From Setaria digitata (lineage: Eukaryota; Nematoda; Chromadorea; Rhabditida; Setariidae): 64,000 nt of DNA. The translations under genes were made by a program, and so were the position numbers. The stretch covers positions 1-64,000 of the forward strand of contig RCAB01000187.1 in assembly GCA_003640385.1 (NCBI GenBank), written 5' to 3'. This document shows positions 26,936 through 40,300 of this stretch, piece after piece. The notes beneath the pieces were generated by a model. That model saw nothing but the letters and a program-made list of their open reading frames with translations. It was not told where the DNA came from and made no database searches. Each line of letters starts with the position of its first letter. Position 1 is the stretch's first letter.

Positions 26936-29385
26936 TTAAACAGCATCAGAAATTAATGGTAAAATTTTATTTCTACACGCAGAAACAGAAACAGAAGTAC
27001 CGATTCTTGATGTACTGCCTGAATCTTCTTGGAACAATCCTCTCCCGGAAACTACATTGAGATCCACAGATCGACTATCATCCTGTATCGATCTACTAGC
27101 CAAATCAAGTCGTAATCGACTAGGATTTAATGAATGAATTGGACTGTTGGCATCATTTGAATGCCTTTCCAGTACTGGCACAAAAGGTGACTGTGCTACT
27201 TTGCCGCAATTTGGGTGCTAAAACAATGAAGTTTTTAGAACAACTTTATATACAAAATGATCAATTAAACTGTTTGCTTTAAAATGTATACGAATGGTTT
27301 AAATCAAAGTTTTACTTCCAAAGTATGAACATTTCGCTTTTCGGTTGGTGAATATTTTGCTCAATTTTCTTTGTCATTCGTTATCATAAGTAAGAATTTT
27401 CTTAGCAACATTAGCATAAAAAAAGAATTGGAATTGCAAATTATTTATTTATCATCCATCCCTTAACTTTTATCATTTCTTATCACTGCAGTAGAAAATT
27501 ATGGATTATTTCCGGAAAGGAAATATTGGCTGCGAAGATTTCTGCTAACATCATCTGTTCCCTTTTACGCAATCACTACACGAAACTATCGTGAGTGAAA
27601 ATTGCAAAGTTTAAAAATTTACTTTCTCGACATTGCTATTCGCTCCTCTTTTTGACGTAGCTATACTTTGTTCGAGTTTTGCACTCCTCACAAGATTCTC
27701 GTCTTTCTTCAAAGATGCGGTACGTCGTTGGAGTTGTTCCGATGATAAATTACTTTCTCTCGAAGGATTTATTGGGAATGATACTGTGGGAGGAAGCGGG
27801 GGCTTTACATGTGACGTTGAATTCCGAGGTCGAATATGATGAGTTAGTGAAAGAAATGCTGGAAAAAGAAGTGATAACTTTAACAACTACAAAAAATGAG
27901 TTGAACTGTTAAGAATATCAATGATCCATCATATCATTAATTTTATTGTGAAATGCATAAAGTTTATTCACAGTCTTATTTTTTTTCCGTAGAAAAATAA
28001 AACTTACAACCATTGGAAAGTTTATTTCTACGCTGTCGCAGTGACGTGGAATCACTATTCGGTTTTCTGCGATAGCCAAGCGCCGCTTCTTGTTCACGTA
28101 ATGCTCGATTAGCACGTGTTTGAATTTTCCATTTGGTTATTGCTTTTGTAACAGTTGCAAAAGTTCTGCAAAAACGAAAAGAGAGAGTTAAGACTTGTAA
28201 AGAAAAAAAGAAAAAATTGAATAAAAGAATGTTGATATATTACAATTTAATGAATTATAAAGAGTTTTTTTTTTTAGAAATGAAAAAATTTTTTTTACGA
28301 ACTTTGATGATAAAGGCTTTTCGAGATGATATCGAGCAATGTTTGTACCAGCTAGGCCATGTTCCACAACATCAGCACCAATTTGTTCCTCGTAATCTGT
28401 AACCCGTATTCCAAGAGGACTTTTACCCAAAATCTGAAAAAGAAAGAAAGAATAAAATGAAATAATTATTAAATAGAAAAATTTATTCATTCAAATGTAT
28501 TATTTTAATAATAATTGTCCCTTTACTAGTAATTTTACCAATTAANTAAAGTGAAATAATTATTAAATAGAAAAATTTATTCATTCAAATGTATTATTTT
28601 AATAANAGAAAGAATAAAATGAAATAATTATTAAATAGAAAAATTTATTCATTCAAATGTATTATTTTAATAATAATTGTCCCTTTACTAGTAATTTTAC
28701 CAATTAAAAGCTAGAAAAATACTTATAGTAAAAAAAAAAAAGTAATTTAAAACAAAAAAGTGGAGAAATTGAATCAAAGGAAATTTACAAAAAGAGCAGC
28801 AATTCCAACGATGGCACTATAAACCAAAATAGTTACTGTGCATAGCATTTGTATTGCAAGTAGTTTAAAACTTCCAGAATATATTAAGCCATATTGCCCG
28901 CTCGTCACTGTCTAAAAACTTCTCACCGACAAAATTATCTCCATTTAATAAATTAGGAAAAGATTCCTTTCTCTTTTGCATCATTGTATTAAAATGGAAT
29001 ATAATTCTTTCTCATTAGATTATTTTCTTTCATCTAACAAATCACAGTTTAATTCTCTGATAATCAAAAAAGACGCAAAATGCCATACCAGTACTTGATC
29101 ATCTTCAGCAAAAATACCCACTGCAAACATGCCCCATATAGATGATGTTAAATGAATTGGTATTATACCAACCGGATCATCAATTTTCAGGAATTCCAAT
29201 GCCGGTATTATTGATATTGATATCGCCGAACTGATAGCACCAATCAGTAATGCGTGCCATGGTCGTGCAACCGCACAAATTGCTTTATAAAAATTGAGTT
29301 TTTTCCTTTTTTAAAAATTTTAATTTTAATTAGTAAAACCCGGCCAATTTCTCCAGTTCGATTAATTTTATTTGGAAGAAAAAAG

Positions 29386-29419
<34 letters not shown>

Positions 29420-32400
29420 ATCATTATCATTATTATAATGTATTTTTATATATATATATAAAATAAAAAATTAAATTCTAAATTAATAATTTTATAAATA
29501 AATAATATATATTATTATATATATATAATAATATTTTAACAATAAGGAAATTAATAAATTAATTTAATTATAATTATATATAATAACATTTTAATAATAA
29601 GGAAATTAATTTAATTATAATTCTTAGCTTGAAATTGATAAAATAACCGGAGTTATGTTTTTTTTTCAGTAATTGTTTCAGTTAATTATTGATTATTTCT
29701 TTAACTTTTTTTTTTTTGAAAGAGCACATTTTAGCATTTTTGTTGAACCATTTTGTGGTTTTCTTTCTTGAGCAATATAATAAAATGTCTAATATCTTGA
29801 TATCTTTGATCCAACTTTTTACAGTTTGTCTAAAAATTTAAAAATCAAAAACTTTTGATTACAGAAGAAACTTATTATGTTAAAAAAAAACTTTTTCAGT
29901 TTCATAATAACTAGCATATCAAATATGTTTAAAAAAAAATGAATAAAATTAAGAAAACTGAAAAAACTTTCCTCAAATCGAAATTCCGAAAAATCTGAAT
30001 CAATCTCCGCAAACCTTTCAATTTTTAAGTGAAAAATTTCTCATTGCTGAAAACCTAGACAACTCTAATTAAGTAACTGCTCAATTATCCCAATTGAATT
30101 CAGTCATTTTTTTAAATTTTCAGTTTTCTAAAGTTTTTTCTATGACCAAAGTCATTTGTAATTCAGTTCAGGGATGGATTATCCAACAACCAATTAGAAT
30201 TGGAAAACAACTAAAAAGTTTGAGAAATTTTCGAACATTCCATTCCAGTAGTGCGCCTAATAAAATTTACCTGTGATTGCAACCACTGAAGAAAGCAGTC
30301 CAAAAATTAGATAATTGACTTGCAATTTTCTCGTTTTAACAAAGCTAAATATAATTGACGTGGCGCCACCTCCTATTGAACTCATAATTGTCGCCACTGA
30401 CGCTCTAAAGATATGCGCAGAAGTCTGTCTTCTTTTCTTTTGTTTAAACTAGATTTTATTTTAGAGAAAAGAATTAATGGAAAGCTTTATCCAGCAATTC
30501 CATAATTTGCAATTTTTCAAGAAGCGCTAAGAGCACAACTTTCAGGAAAAAATAATTCTAATGATAAAATTAAATTATCATTCCTTTTTCTCAGTGTATA
30601 TCAGTTACCTTATTAAATATTGATTCAGTCTAACCTGGCTGCAAGCCGCCAGCGACCATTGGTAACACCCCAAGCGGATCCGGAATTAATCCCGAACCAT
30701 CCCCACCATAACATAAAGGTTCCGAGAAGAGCATTCGTTGGTGAACTCATTTGATGGACGGAATTTTCATTAAATCGATTTCTTCTTGGTTTTAAATAAA
30801 TAGTTGCCACTAAGCCGATAATACCACCAACCATATGAATCTGAAATTTAATGATAATTAAAAAAATTTCTTTTCTTTTTTTTTTTTTTTTTTTTTTTAA
30901 ATTTAAAATAATTACGCATGAGCAGCCTGCAAAATCAACGACGCCTAGTTTGAAGAACACTCCCTGACTGTCCCACACCCAATGTGAAGGTAATGCTTGT
31001 ATCAGAATTACCGCACATCCAAGTAAAATATAAGATCGAAGTTTGGCACGCTCGGCAACAGCACCTTAAAAAATTAAATTTGAAATTTGTGAAATAAAAT
31101 TTCATTAATTGCCACTTTTTGCTTAATTATTGAAGGTTGCTTGTAAGAAAGAATTTCTTCATTTAATAAATTTTGTCCTTAATAAATTTTGCAAAGAGAA
31201 AAAGAAAAAACAATAAAAGATTTTTTAATTTTGATTGCAAATCAGTCATAATGTCACTACTCCAAAATTTTTGATGAATTTTTTATCAATGCATTTAGCA
31301 CTTGTAAGCTTCCAAATACTTTCAAGGCTTAAATTAAACAAGTCTTAAAATATCATACCGGAAACAATCGTTGAAGAAGTTGTTGCAAAACTAAGCTGGA
31401 ATAAGAAGTTTGCATAGGCCCAACCTTCATCACGTGGTGAATTGAAATCCCTAGAATTTAAAAAGAAAAATTAAGCCTTTCAGAAAAAGTCAGAAAAGAG
31501 AAGCCTTTTAGCAGAACTGAAAGAAAAATTAAATTTTTAGAAGGACGAAACAAAAAAGCTTTGCGAAAATAATTGAGCAAAGTTTTTTTAGAAGAATCGA
31601 ACGATGAGTTTGCAAGGAAAACATTAGGAAAAGATGTTGCAGACGAGAAATTTCCACGGAAAGAAATGGAAAAAGAAATTAGTCTTTGGAGAGAATCAAG
31701 CCAAAAACTTCCATGAAAAGAATTTGGAAAAGAAAATTAGTTTTTGAGAAAAATCAGAAGGGAAAGTTCTACAAACAGATGACAGAAAAAAATCAAGAAA
31801 CAACTGATGAATAAAATCGCTCTTGTAACTATCTCTTTTTTATCACTTCTAAAATTTGATAACTGAGAATTTTTTGCATGCATTATTTTCTTCATTTGAT
31901 AGCTGATAATTATTTAGTAACTGATAATACTTAAGGTAAAGGCGGAAATATTTTTTTTCGGAATTTCTTTTTTTTTTTTTAAATTTTCGGAAATTTAATT
32001 TTCGATCAAAAATTTCTCACCCTTCATTGCAATTTCATCCCATAAATTTGCATAATTTCTTTCTCCCCAATACTTCACGATTAATAAATTTACATTTTAT
32101 AATCAGGAAATAAGTTTCTTTTGCTATGCAATTTTTAATATTTAGCAAAAAAAATCCGATTTATTTCGTTCATTTCCATTTAATTTTTGTATTTTTTTTT
32201 ATTTTTGTATTTTTTTTTTGTAGTGATAAAACAACTAATTCTTAAATTTTAAAATTTGTTTTCTAAGAAAAATTTCACTTCTTTAATTCTGAAATTTTGA
32301 TTTGAATAAGTAATTTCTTCCATTCACCCATACAGCCCACAACAATTCGAATATAATGAGCAACTTACCAAAAAAAAAAATAAATATATAAAAGGATGAT

Positions 32401-35400
32401 TCCCTCAAAGTTTAGTGTGATTTAAATTACTACTACTGTAAATATTTTGAAAAAAAATAAAAGAGTTCAAAAATTTAAAAATCATTTTTATTTTTTCTTT
32501 TTGAAACTAAACAGATGTTTGTTTATTAACAAATAAGGAAATATGCTTGTTGTTAAACACTATTTTTTTTATTTTCATTATTTACTGACAAACATTGTTT
32601 TTATAATTTCCTCTTTTTCTGATAAATATGATTTCTGGAATATACGGAAAGAAAGTTAGTCTGTTAAATTATCATATTTATGTGATAAGCAAACTAATAC
32701 AAGTGATTTATTTCTAATAAATTGAACATTCGACTGGCTAAATAATTTTATCACATTTTTTTCAATGCGATTCCCTTTTATATTTCAAACTTTACGGATA
32801 AAGCTATTGATTGAGAAAAAAAGATCTGATTTTAAAACAAAAGTGAAACATTTTGGTAGGGAATTAAAGTAAACGAATTATTATTCATTGAATGATAGCA
32901 TCAGAAACATTAATAAAAAAAACAACGACAGTTTCAATCGTTGCTTTTGATATTTCGAAATAACACAATTATGCAGGAAATGCTTTTGAATCTCAAAATT
33001 GAAAACACTATCTTGACTAATTACCGATAAATTTATTAATTAGTTTCGACTTTTTCTACAATCTTTCAACATTATTGCGAAACTTTTCTAATTTATAAAG
33101 TGCTTTTTCTTTTTTGCCCACTTTACGCGTGGAATATAAAATTTTATAAAAAAAAAAACAGTTAAATTTTAATAAATTCTATTCTTTTTTCGAAAAAAAG
33201 AAAAAAAAAAAGAACTTAGCTTTGAGGATTATAAAAGAATTTTCCCCATCCAATGAAAGCATTACTATAGATGCTATTGCCAAAACTTAGGCCATAGCCA
33301 AATGCCCAATAAGCCAAGCCACCGAAGACCACATCAACAACATTTTTTACCATTATATTCACTTCATCCTTGGCTGCTACACTGCCACTTTCTAATAAGC
33401 CAAAACCTATGAAAAAATAAAGCAAAAACAACAAAAAAGTAAATCAGAAAAATTTTTTTCAATTTTTAACATTTAATGGCTGAGAAAAAAGAAAATATTT
33501 TCAATTAAAAAAAAAATAATTCCATCATCTTAAATTTATTTTAAAGAAATGAAATTATTGCGATTATTGAAATATTTGTACTGAACAAATGCTTTTCATG
33601 CATTGTTGTTAATGAATTGTGAATTTGTTAAAATGTCAAAATTTTGTTGAAAAGTTCCTTTCAACTAAAATTTCTTCTTTTAAATTTAACGAAGAAATAT
33701 CAGTGAATGCATTGGCTGGCATACAGAATGCATACCAGAATGCATCGTAAAAATAATGAAACTGCTGGTAGTAATCCAAACCGCATCATCTTGATATAAC
33801 TTTTCAACTTCGACACTATACGGTAGCCTGGCATTTAATGAATAATGCTTCGTTTCTGAAAAATGTATGCACAGAAAATTTTAAAAAAAAATTCATTCAT
33901 TCCGAGGAATGGAGCTGAAATTTCGTTGTTCGTTTCAATTGCTGCAATGATTTGCATTTAAAGTTTGAGAAACGAGAGTAGAACTTATTATTTATTTTAG
34001 CTTGCTACTTAATTCTTTGAATGAATTTCTTTTCTTTTCTTTTTGTTCTACAGCGATTTCCAAACATATTATCAAATTAAAATATTTGATTGCTATTATA
34101 AAGTTATTATATTGCTTATTATTGAAATTAGGCAGAAATTAAGTCTGTGATATATATATAAATATTTGAGTTCGTGCAAATGTCATGATGTTTATTTATA
34201 ATATCTACTTTGCTTATTTCATTTGAAGTCAGTAGTTTGTTGAAATAAAATATATTTTAATCAATGTCGATCTTGGACTTCAAGCATTTTGAACTATAAC
34301 ATAACTTTGTTATCAATTTTATCATTTTAAAAACAAAAAGGAAAACTTTCACAATTCAACTAAGTCACTTAATCAAATCAAATTAAATTGTCACTCGGAA
34401 ATTGATAAATCTTGAATAAAAGCATAGAGATGAGAATTTTTTCCGGCACAGGAATTTCATTATGTTTAATGCATGAACCAAAAATTATTTCATACTTTTG
34501 CTTCATTTAATCCTCAAGAAAAGGCAGAAAGTTTTGGCAGGCAATTTATTCCAGGCAGTTTGATAATTTTTGAACTCTTCTCTGCTTGAATTGTCTTCCT
34601 CACTTAACGTCTAAATTAAATCGCCTAGTCTTCTATTCTGCTAAATTTATCAATCTTGAATGCCAGATTGAAAAAGAAAAAGAAAAGAACACTTTTTCAA
34701 TATTTTCGAAATTTCTTATGGCTTAAAAAAATTCAAAAACTTAATTAAAAAATTGTATTTATCAGAAAATATTTCTTACTAAGCATTGAAATCTGAATAA
34801 TAAGACACAGTTAAATATCACTTTTAAATATTAACATTTTAATTGTTCAATTTTCAGCTAATTGAGAATATCAGGATAAATATGACATTTAAAATTATTT
34901 AACCGGAAAATATAGGACTAAGCGTTGAAGAACGCTGGTAGTATCATGACTTATGACAAGTCCGCGATAATATCGCGATACCATCAGGTGTGCTAAGTTG
35001 CCTTTACCTTATTATTCACAGATATTTGGTATTTTTAATGTGATGCAGTTAGCTAAGACTTTTAATTGATGTGCAAACTTTTCCTTGAAAGGATCATTTA
35101 TCTTTTCATTCTTGAGGAAAGTTTTTGACTTAATTAATAAAGCAGTCATCAAGCTTAAAATAATTGTTTGTTTCTACTGCCTAGTTATATTTGAACAATG
35201 AATAAGTCAAGTAAGGCAAGTAAAAGAATTTCTTTTTTTTGCTGCTTAAACCAAATTAATACTCAGCTATCACATGCATTGCTTGATTTTCATTTGTTTA
35301 ATAATAGATTGATCAATTTAATCTCAAATGATTCGTGGCTTTTAGTTTTAATGACTCCGGAATAGTAGTAAACAACGAGGAAAAGTTTATTTAAAGTTTC

Positions 35401-37321
35401 GAAATTAATGCGATTTAAAATTTGATAGCAACCTATCAAGAGAATTTGCTAATTCATATCAAATTTTAGCATCTGGTAATCATCATTTCCCTTCTCAACA
35501 TGATAATTATCGAAGTGTGGGATAGAAACATTTTAGAGACTGCAGGGATTTTAAAAGAATAAACAGTGAGTGAAGATTATTGACTGTTTAGTGTTTCATC
35601 TTCACTTTAGTAGTAAGTCCATGCAACCAAGTTGACTTGATATATCATCGGAAAATTCTTCATGTAGAAAATTCATTTTAATAAACGATAGCGCCCTCAT
35701 GTTTGTTTCACTTAACGACCAAATAATTAAGACATAATAATTACTCAGTAATCTTAATGCGCACTTTACCAAATAGGTTAAAAAAGAAACTTTTACTTCT
35801 GATTAAAATTCAAATTCTATTAATTTTAATTATTCGCAAATTATTAAGCTAACAACTTTTACTCATAGCTGAGAACTTTAGAAAGAAAAATTATGATTGC
35901 AGTTCAATAAGTTCATTTTGTTAATTTAACTTTTTATGATAAAATGCAGGCAAAATTAATACATAGAAGCAAAAGCTTGAGATTTTTTTGAAAATGCTTT
36001 GAAAAGGAAACAAATTCGATGAATCTGCTTGAAATTTAAATTTATCCTAAGATATTTAAAAACATTCGGATTGATGGATGATCGTTCTATTGATAGTAGA
36101 TGGAAGAAAAAGAAAAACCTTCTTTTTAACTGAAAGGATATATTTTTTTTCCAAAAAAAATCGCCAAACCTTATTTTAAAAGTATATGAATTGAAAAAAA
36201 AAAAATAAGAATTGATAAGAAAAACAAATTTAACGGTGAAAATATGGAACGATTTTTAACATAGGATAGTTCCACTTTTTCATTGATTTATACATATTTT
36301 ATTTCTGAATTATTTACGGAACTAATTTTTCTTTGAATAATGTATTACTTTAAATGAGGCAAGAAAAGCTATAAAATGGGTAACAGAAAAAAGATATGAC
36401 TACGATGGAGTGGTTAAACTTTTCTTTTTTTCTGTCTTTCGTACGTAATACCATTAGAAAATTATATCTTGTTGATAGCGAAGAAAGTTCGAAAAAAGGA
36501 TTTTTAGGGAAAGATTATAAAAGAAGGAAAATTGGCTGAATTTAAAACATTAAAAAATGATTTATTTAATGGGTTAAGTGCAAGAAAATTTTAAAAAATG
36601 ATAGTAATAAAAAAAAAAAAATCTTCATTTTCTAAAAAATTTGGTGACGTATAGCATATTTCTGCTAATGCTTCAATTATGATAAGCAAGTAGTGAGAAG
36701 ACAATTTGCAAGGCAATAATAACGATTTACAAATTTATTTTTCATCAGTTCATTAGGATTGTTATCATTTAAAAATGAAATAGCAATCAAACAAGAAGTC
36801 CCAAAAGACTGTTGTTTTTGGGGTCATTTATTTTTGTGGAAAAATTTAAAAATAGAAAAAAAGATTAGATATTATAAGACCGAAATGAATATTTCAAACA
36901 TCAAGCTGAAATAGAGGAAGGAATAAAAAAAAGCTTTTCTAAAGAATTTGGCTCTATCGTTTTGAACAGTGCTAAATTTGATGCTAATTGTATTTAATGC
37001 CAATTAATAGAATCATCTTTAGCCTATCTTCAGAAAACTTTTCCTCTACACGCAATGTGTGAACTTTGCAAAAAAAACTATGACATGCTCTATGGTTTAT
37101 TATTTACATTCAAAGTGGAATTAATAGTGTGTTAATTTCTATGTTACATAAAGCTGTACGAGTTTTTGTACAGCAATTACACAGAAAGGAAGTGAAAAAA
37201 GTGCTGGACAACCAGTGATCGCTACTGTGTCATTTCAAAACTTTTGCTATTTTCCAAAGCTTTACTTATGAAAAAGTGTGAACTTACGTATGAGACTGAG
37301 TCTCGTACTCGAACCATTCAT
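26936..37321 (-). CDS. amt: Ammonium transporter (Amt/Rh family), 13 exons, 681 aa
   Basis: Membrane ammonium/ammonia transporter. Exons on minus: 37321-37288, 33855-33736, 33406-33220, 31450-31359, 31064-30916, 30840-30635, 30404-30271, 29282-29089, 28911-28789, 28433-28303, 28165-28008, 27858-27623, 27217-26936. The joined frame is unbroken. Family hallmarks: an early segment GFGLLESGSVAAKDEVNIMV; the signature DFAGCSCIHMVGG with Asp188 and pore His196; LWWGWFGINSGS; and second pore His351 in DDPVGIIPIHL. About eleven hydrophobic helices end near residue 413. A hydrophilic tail of about 265 residues follows, longer than in most Amt proteins; its last roughly 220 residues are Ser/Arg-rich. 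The start Met lies in a small first exon behind acceptor TTATTTCAG. The donor of intron 3 reads AAAG/CTAAGT instead of GT (see findings). Alternative donors 3 nt apart exist at 28011/28008. The family is certain; the tail exons are slightly less so. Confidence 0.93.
28446..28707. repeat. Triplicated segment interrupted by single Ns (assembly join)
   Basis: Within intron 9 of the ammonium transporter, a segment beginning AAAGAATAAAATGAAATAAT occurs at about 28446-28545, partially at 28547-28605 and again at 28607-28707. Single Ns at 28546 and 28606 separate the copies. The near-identity and the Ns point to unmerged contig ends rather than a biological repeat. Confidence 0.8.
29390..29530. repeat. 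TA microsatellite-rich tract
   Basis: Runs of (TA)n at about 29392-29419 and 29448-29460, with further TA/AT-rich sequence to 29530. They lie in intron 7 of the ammonium transporter, beside exon 8. Confidence 0.8.
33856..37287 (-). other. Intron 1 of the ammonium transporter (3.4 kb)
   Basis: Long AT-rich intron between the start-codon exon and the first transmembrane exon. It contains a cluster of short dyads at 34921-34980 (see findings) but no coding exon that I can support. Confidence 0.65.
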
Positions 37322-37376
37322 TAGAAAAACAGCGCAGAAATTCTTGGTGAAATGAGTAGTTGTTGTTGATCGAATT
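37288..37376 (-). other. First exon of the ammonium transporter with 5' leader
   Basis: This exon runs from acceptor TTATTTCAG (ending at 37377) to a strong donor C/GTAAGT at 37287. It carries a 55-nt leader and the first 11 codons (MNGSSTRLSLI). The phase-1 end joins exactly with the phase of the next exon 3.4 kb away. The acceptor at its 5' edge implies spliced-leader addition or an upstream untranslated exon. Confidence 0.7.
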
Positions 37377-40300
37377 CTGAAATAATTAAGTTTGGAACAG
37401 ACGAAAATATTTAGATATGCCACTTTAGTGTTGCAGATTCTACTCCCTTTCATTTCAATTCCCTTATATATTCGAGCGGTGAATTTTCTAAAAACTTATT
37501 CGAATGGAAAAAAAAAAATTGTATCAACATTCATTTAAAATCTCTGAAAGATTTGAGAAGCTAAGCATTTAACTAGCTAGGTACAATTTTACACCTGAGA
37601 TGTTTTAAATTTAAATTAAAGCCGGATTATCCAGCCTGAAATTCCAAATAATTAGCGCAGTACTGAATTAATGCATTGTTCCGTCAGTAATATTGGTAAA
37701 ATAAGCTAGCACATAGGCAAAATAGGTTAGCAAACTTATGTAAAACAATATAGAAATGTTACATTATATAAAACAAAATTTCGTTTAGAAAATTCAAAGG
37801 AAATCTAAAAAAATTTTTTTTTAATTTAAAATTTTTAAAGGGTAGTTGTAATGTCGTAAATTAATTCATTTATGCATAACAAAATTCAACATCAAAATAT
37901 ATACGGGTTATTAACTTATTGTTTTCTATGTTAAGATAGAAAATCAATAATAATAATAACGGGAATTAATAATAATTGATAACTACTAATTAATAATAGA
38001 GTAATTAGTGATAACAATAATATATGGCCAAATAACAATAAAACACTAACAAATTTTGATTATAATATGCAAGAAAAAGAGAAAATTTAATAATAGCAAT
38101 AGGAAAATGATAGCATTTTTAAAATATTTAAGATCTGAAGTCCAATAAATACAAATCAAAAAGAAAAAGACAATAAATAAATGATACTACTGTTGATGGT
38201 TAATGTCGGATGAGACAAGAAAACTTCAGGAATACTAGGGGTTTTATGGAAACATCTGGTTAGAATCAGGATAAGCATAATAAAACTACGGATGATTTGT
38301 TGAATTTTACTAGGTGTAATGTCCATGTCTTGATTAAATCATTATCTGAAACGTAAGACTTGGAAAAAAAATTTCGTATCAAAAAGCTGATATGATAATA
38401 AATCCTAATGATAAGAAGTAGTGATTTAAAAAAAAAGGAAAAGTTTATACAAAGAAAAAAATAAAATATTATAGAAATATGATTTATAGTTTTGTAATCA
38501 CGGTTTATTATTAATAACTGGAATAAAGAAGAGAATGATAAATTATCGCTTTATTAATTACAGTTAATTATTCATGAATGATTGCACTGAGTATGATATG
38601 AAATCAATGATGAGAAGTAAAAAAAGACGAAAATTTCCGGAAATGATAAAAATTTTTCAAATATTAGGATAATAAAGTATACAATCATTGCTAATCAGAC
38701 GTTTGCTTGGAAAAATAATCATTTTATCAGCGATAAAGGTCATAAAACGGAAGAGGACCACCTGCTAATCTTTTCCTCCCCTCCTAGTATTTCACTCTTC
38801 TTTGCTTGCCTAGTTTCCAACAATTTAATCAAACATAAAATCAAAATAAAACTTTTTTTCCATCCCTCTAAGATTTTTAATGAAAATTTTCCAACTACAA
38901 ATGAAATTCCAACAAAAATTGAAAGGGCAGGTTTCAGGTAATGATAAATTGCATAAAACTACCAATGTGAAATACGATTTATCATAAAAAAAAGTTACTA
39001 AATACTGAGAAAAATTTGCTTAGCATCGGAAATGTTCACAACAGGAAAAGGCTAACCACGATCGATTGCACTATGCATTGTAAAACAATTAACAATAAAT
39101 TATTATTTCCATTATTTATATTTCAATTTAATCGATTTCTTGTTATAGTGATTCGATTATTTATTTATTGTTCCATTCAATTATTTATTGCCATAGTAAA
39201 AGGTGGTAGAAATTATTTTAAACTTGATTTTAAAAAATTAATTTATGAAACACCGAAGAGTAATTTTCGCAGGGATGAAAATTAAAAAAAAAAAAGAAAT
39301 TTATTAATTTCTAAAGAAAACATGAATGCAGATGACTATTTTATTTAGAACTAAATTAAATTACACTGTTTCACAGTTGTTTATGAACATGAATAAATTA
39401 TTATTTATGATAGAATTGATATTCAATCAAACTCATCATAAATTTCATGTAGCAAAGAAAGATTTTAAAGCATAAAAAACTTCAGCCTTCTCCTTTTTAA
39501 TTTTTTTTTGTTGATCCAACTTAAAAGTTAAGTATTCAATCAAATAATTTTCTTGTCAACAGTCTTCTTAAACAAATTTCAAAACAATTTTATAATTATA
39601 ATTCCTCAGGCTTTATTAATATTTAATTTATAGTTAGATGATGCTAAATAATAAGTACTAGGCTAGTGCCAAGAAAGTTAAACAACTGATATGCTATAGA
39701 TAAATGACAGTAATAATAATATGAAAAAAGTGTAGTCAAACTTTGACATTGTCATGAAGAAGTATGGTCCAGATCCAGCATTCCCATCAAAAAGGATGAT
39801 TTAATCTTGCAGAAGAAAATAGTTCTAAGTACTGAAATAATTTCTAACTAAGCCAATTTTTTTTATAGGCTTTTTTTTGCAATGAAAAATGTTTTAAATT
39901 ATATCAAAGTTTGGATGAGAAAAAGTGGATGTTACTATGTTTTATCAGTTTATTTATACCAAGAATCAGTAAAATCTGTTAATTACAAAATTGTTTAAAA
40001 TGATGATTCCGTTTTTAAATATGACTTGAAATTAATTAATTTATTATAGAGTTGATGCAAATTGTTGCAATAACATTGATTTAAATTTATTAAATCCAAA
40101 TCTAATTACTAAATTCATCTATCTTCCAACATTGCAATGTTATATCTAAAGCAAACTAAAATATGTTACCTAGTTCAAAACCTATCGGATTATTTCAGAC
40201 TCATTTTGTTATATATTTTCCTTTTGAAAGTGTTAAAATTAAAACAATTTAAGGTTGTTTTTTTTGGAAACACTACTAATCGCTATGAAAATTTTACAAT

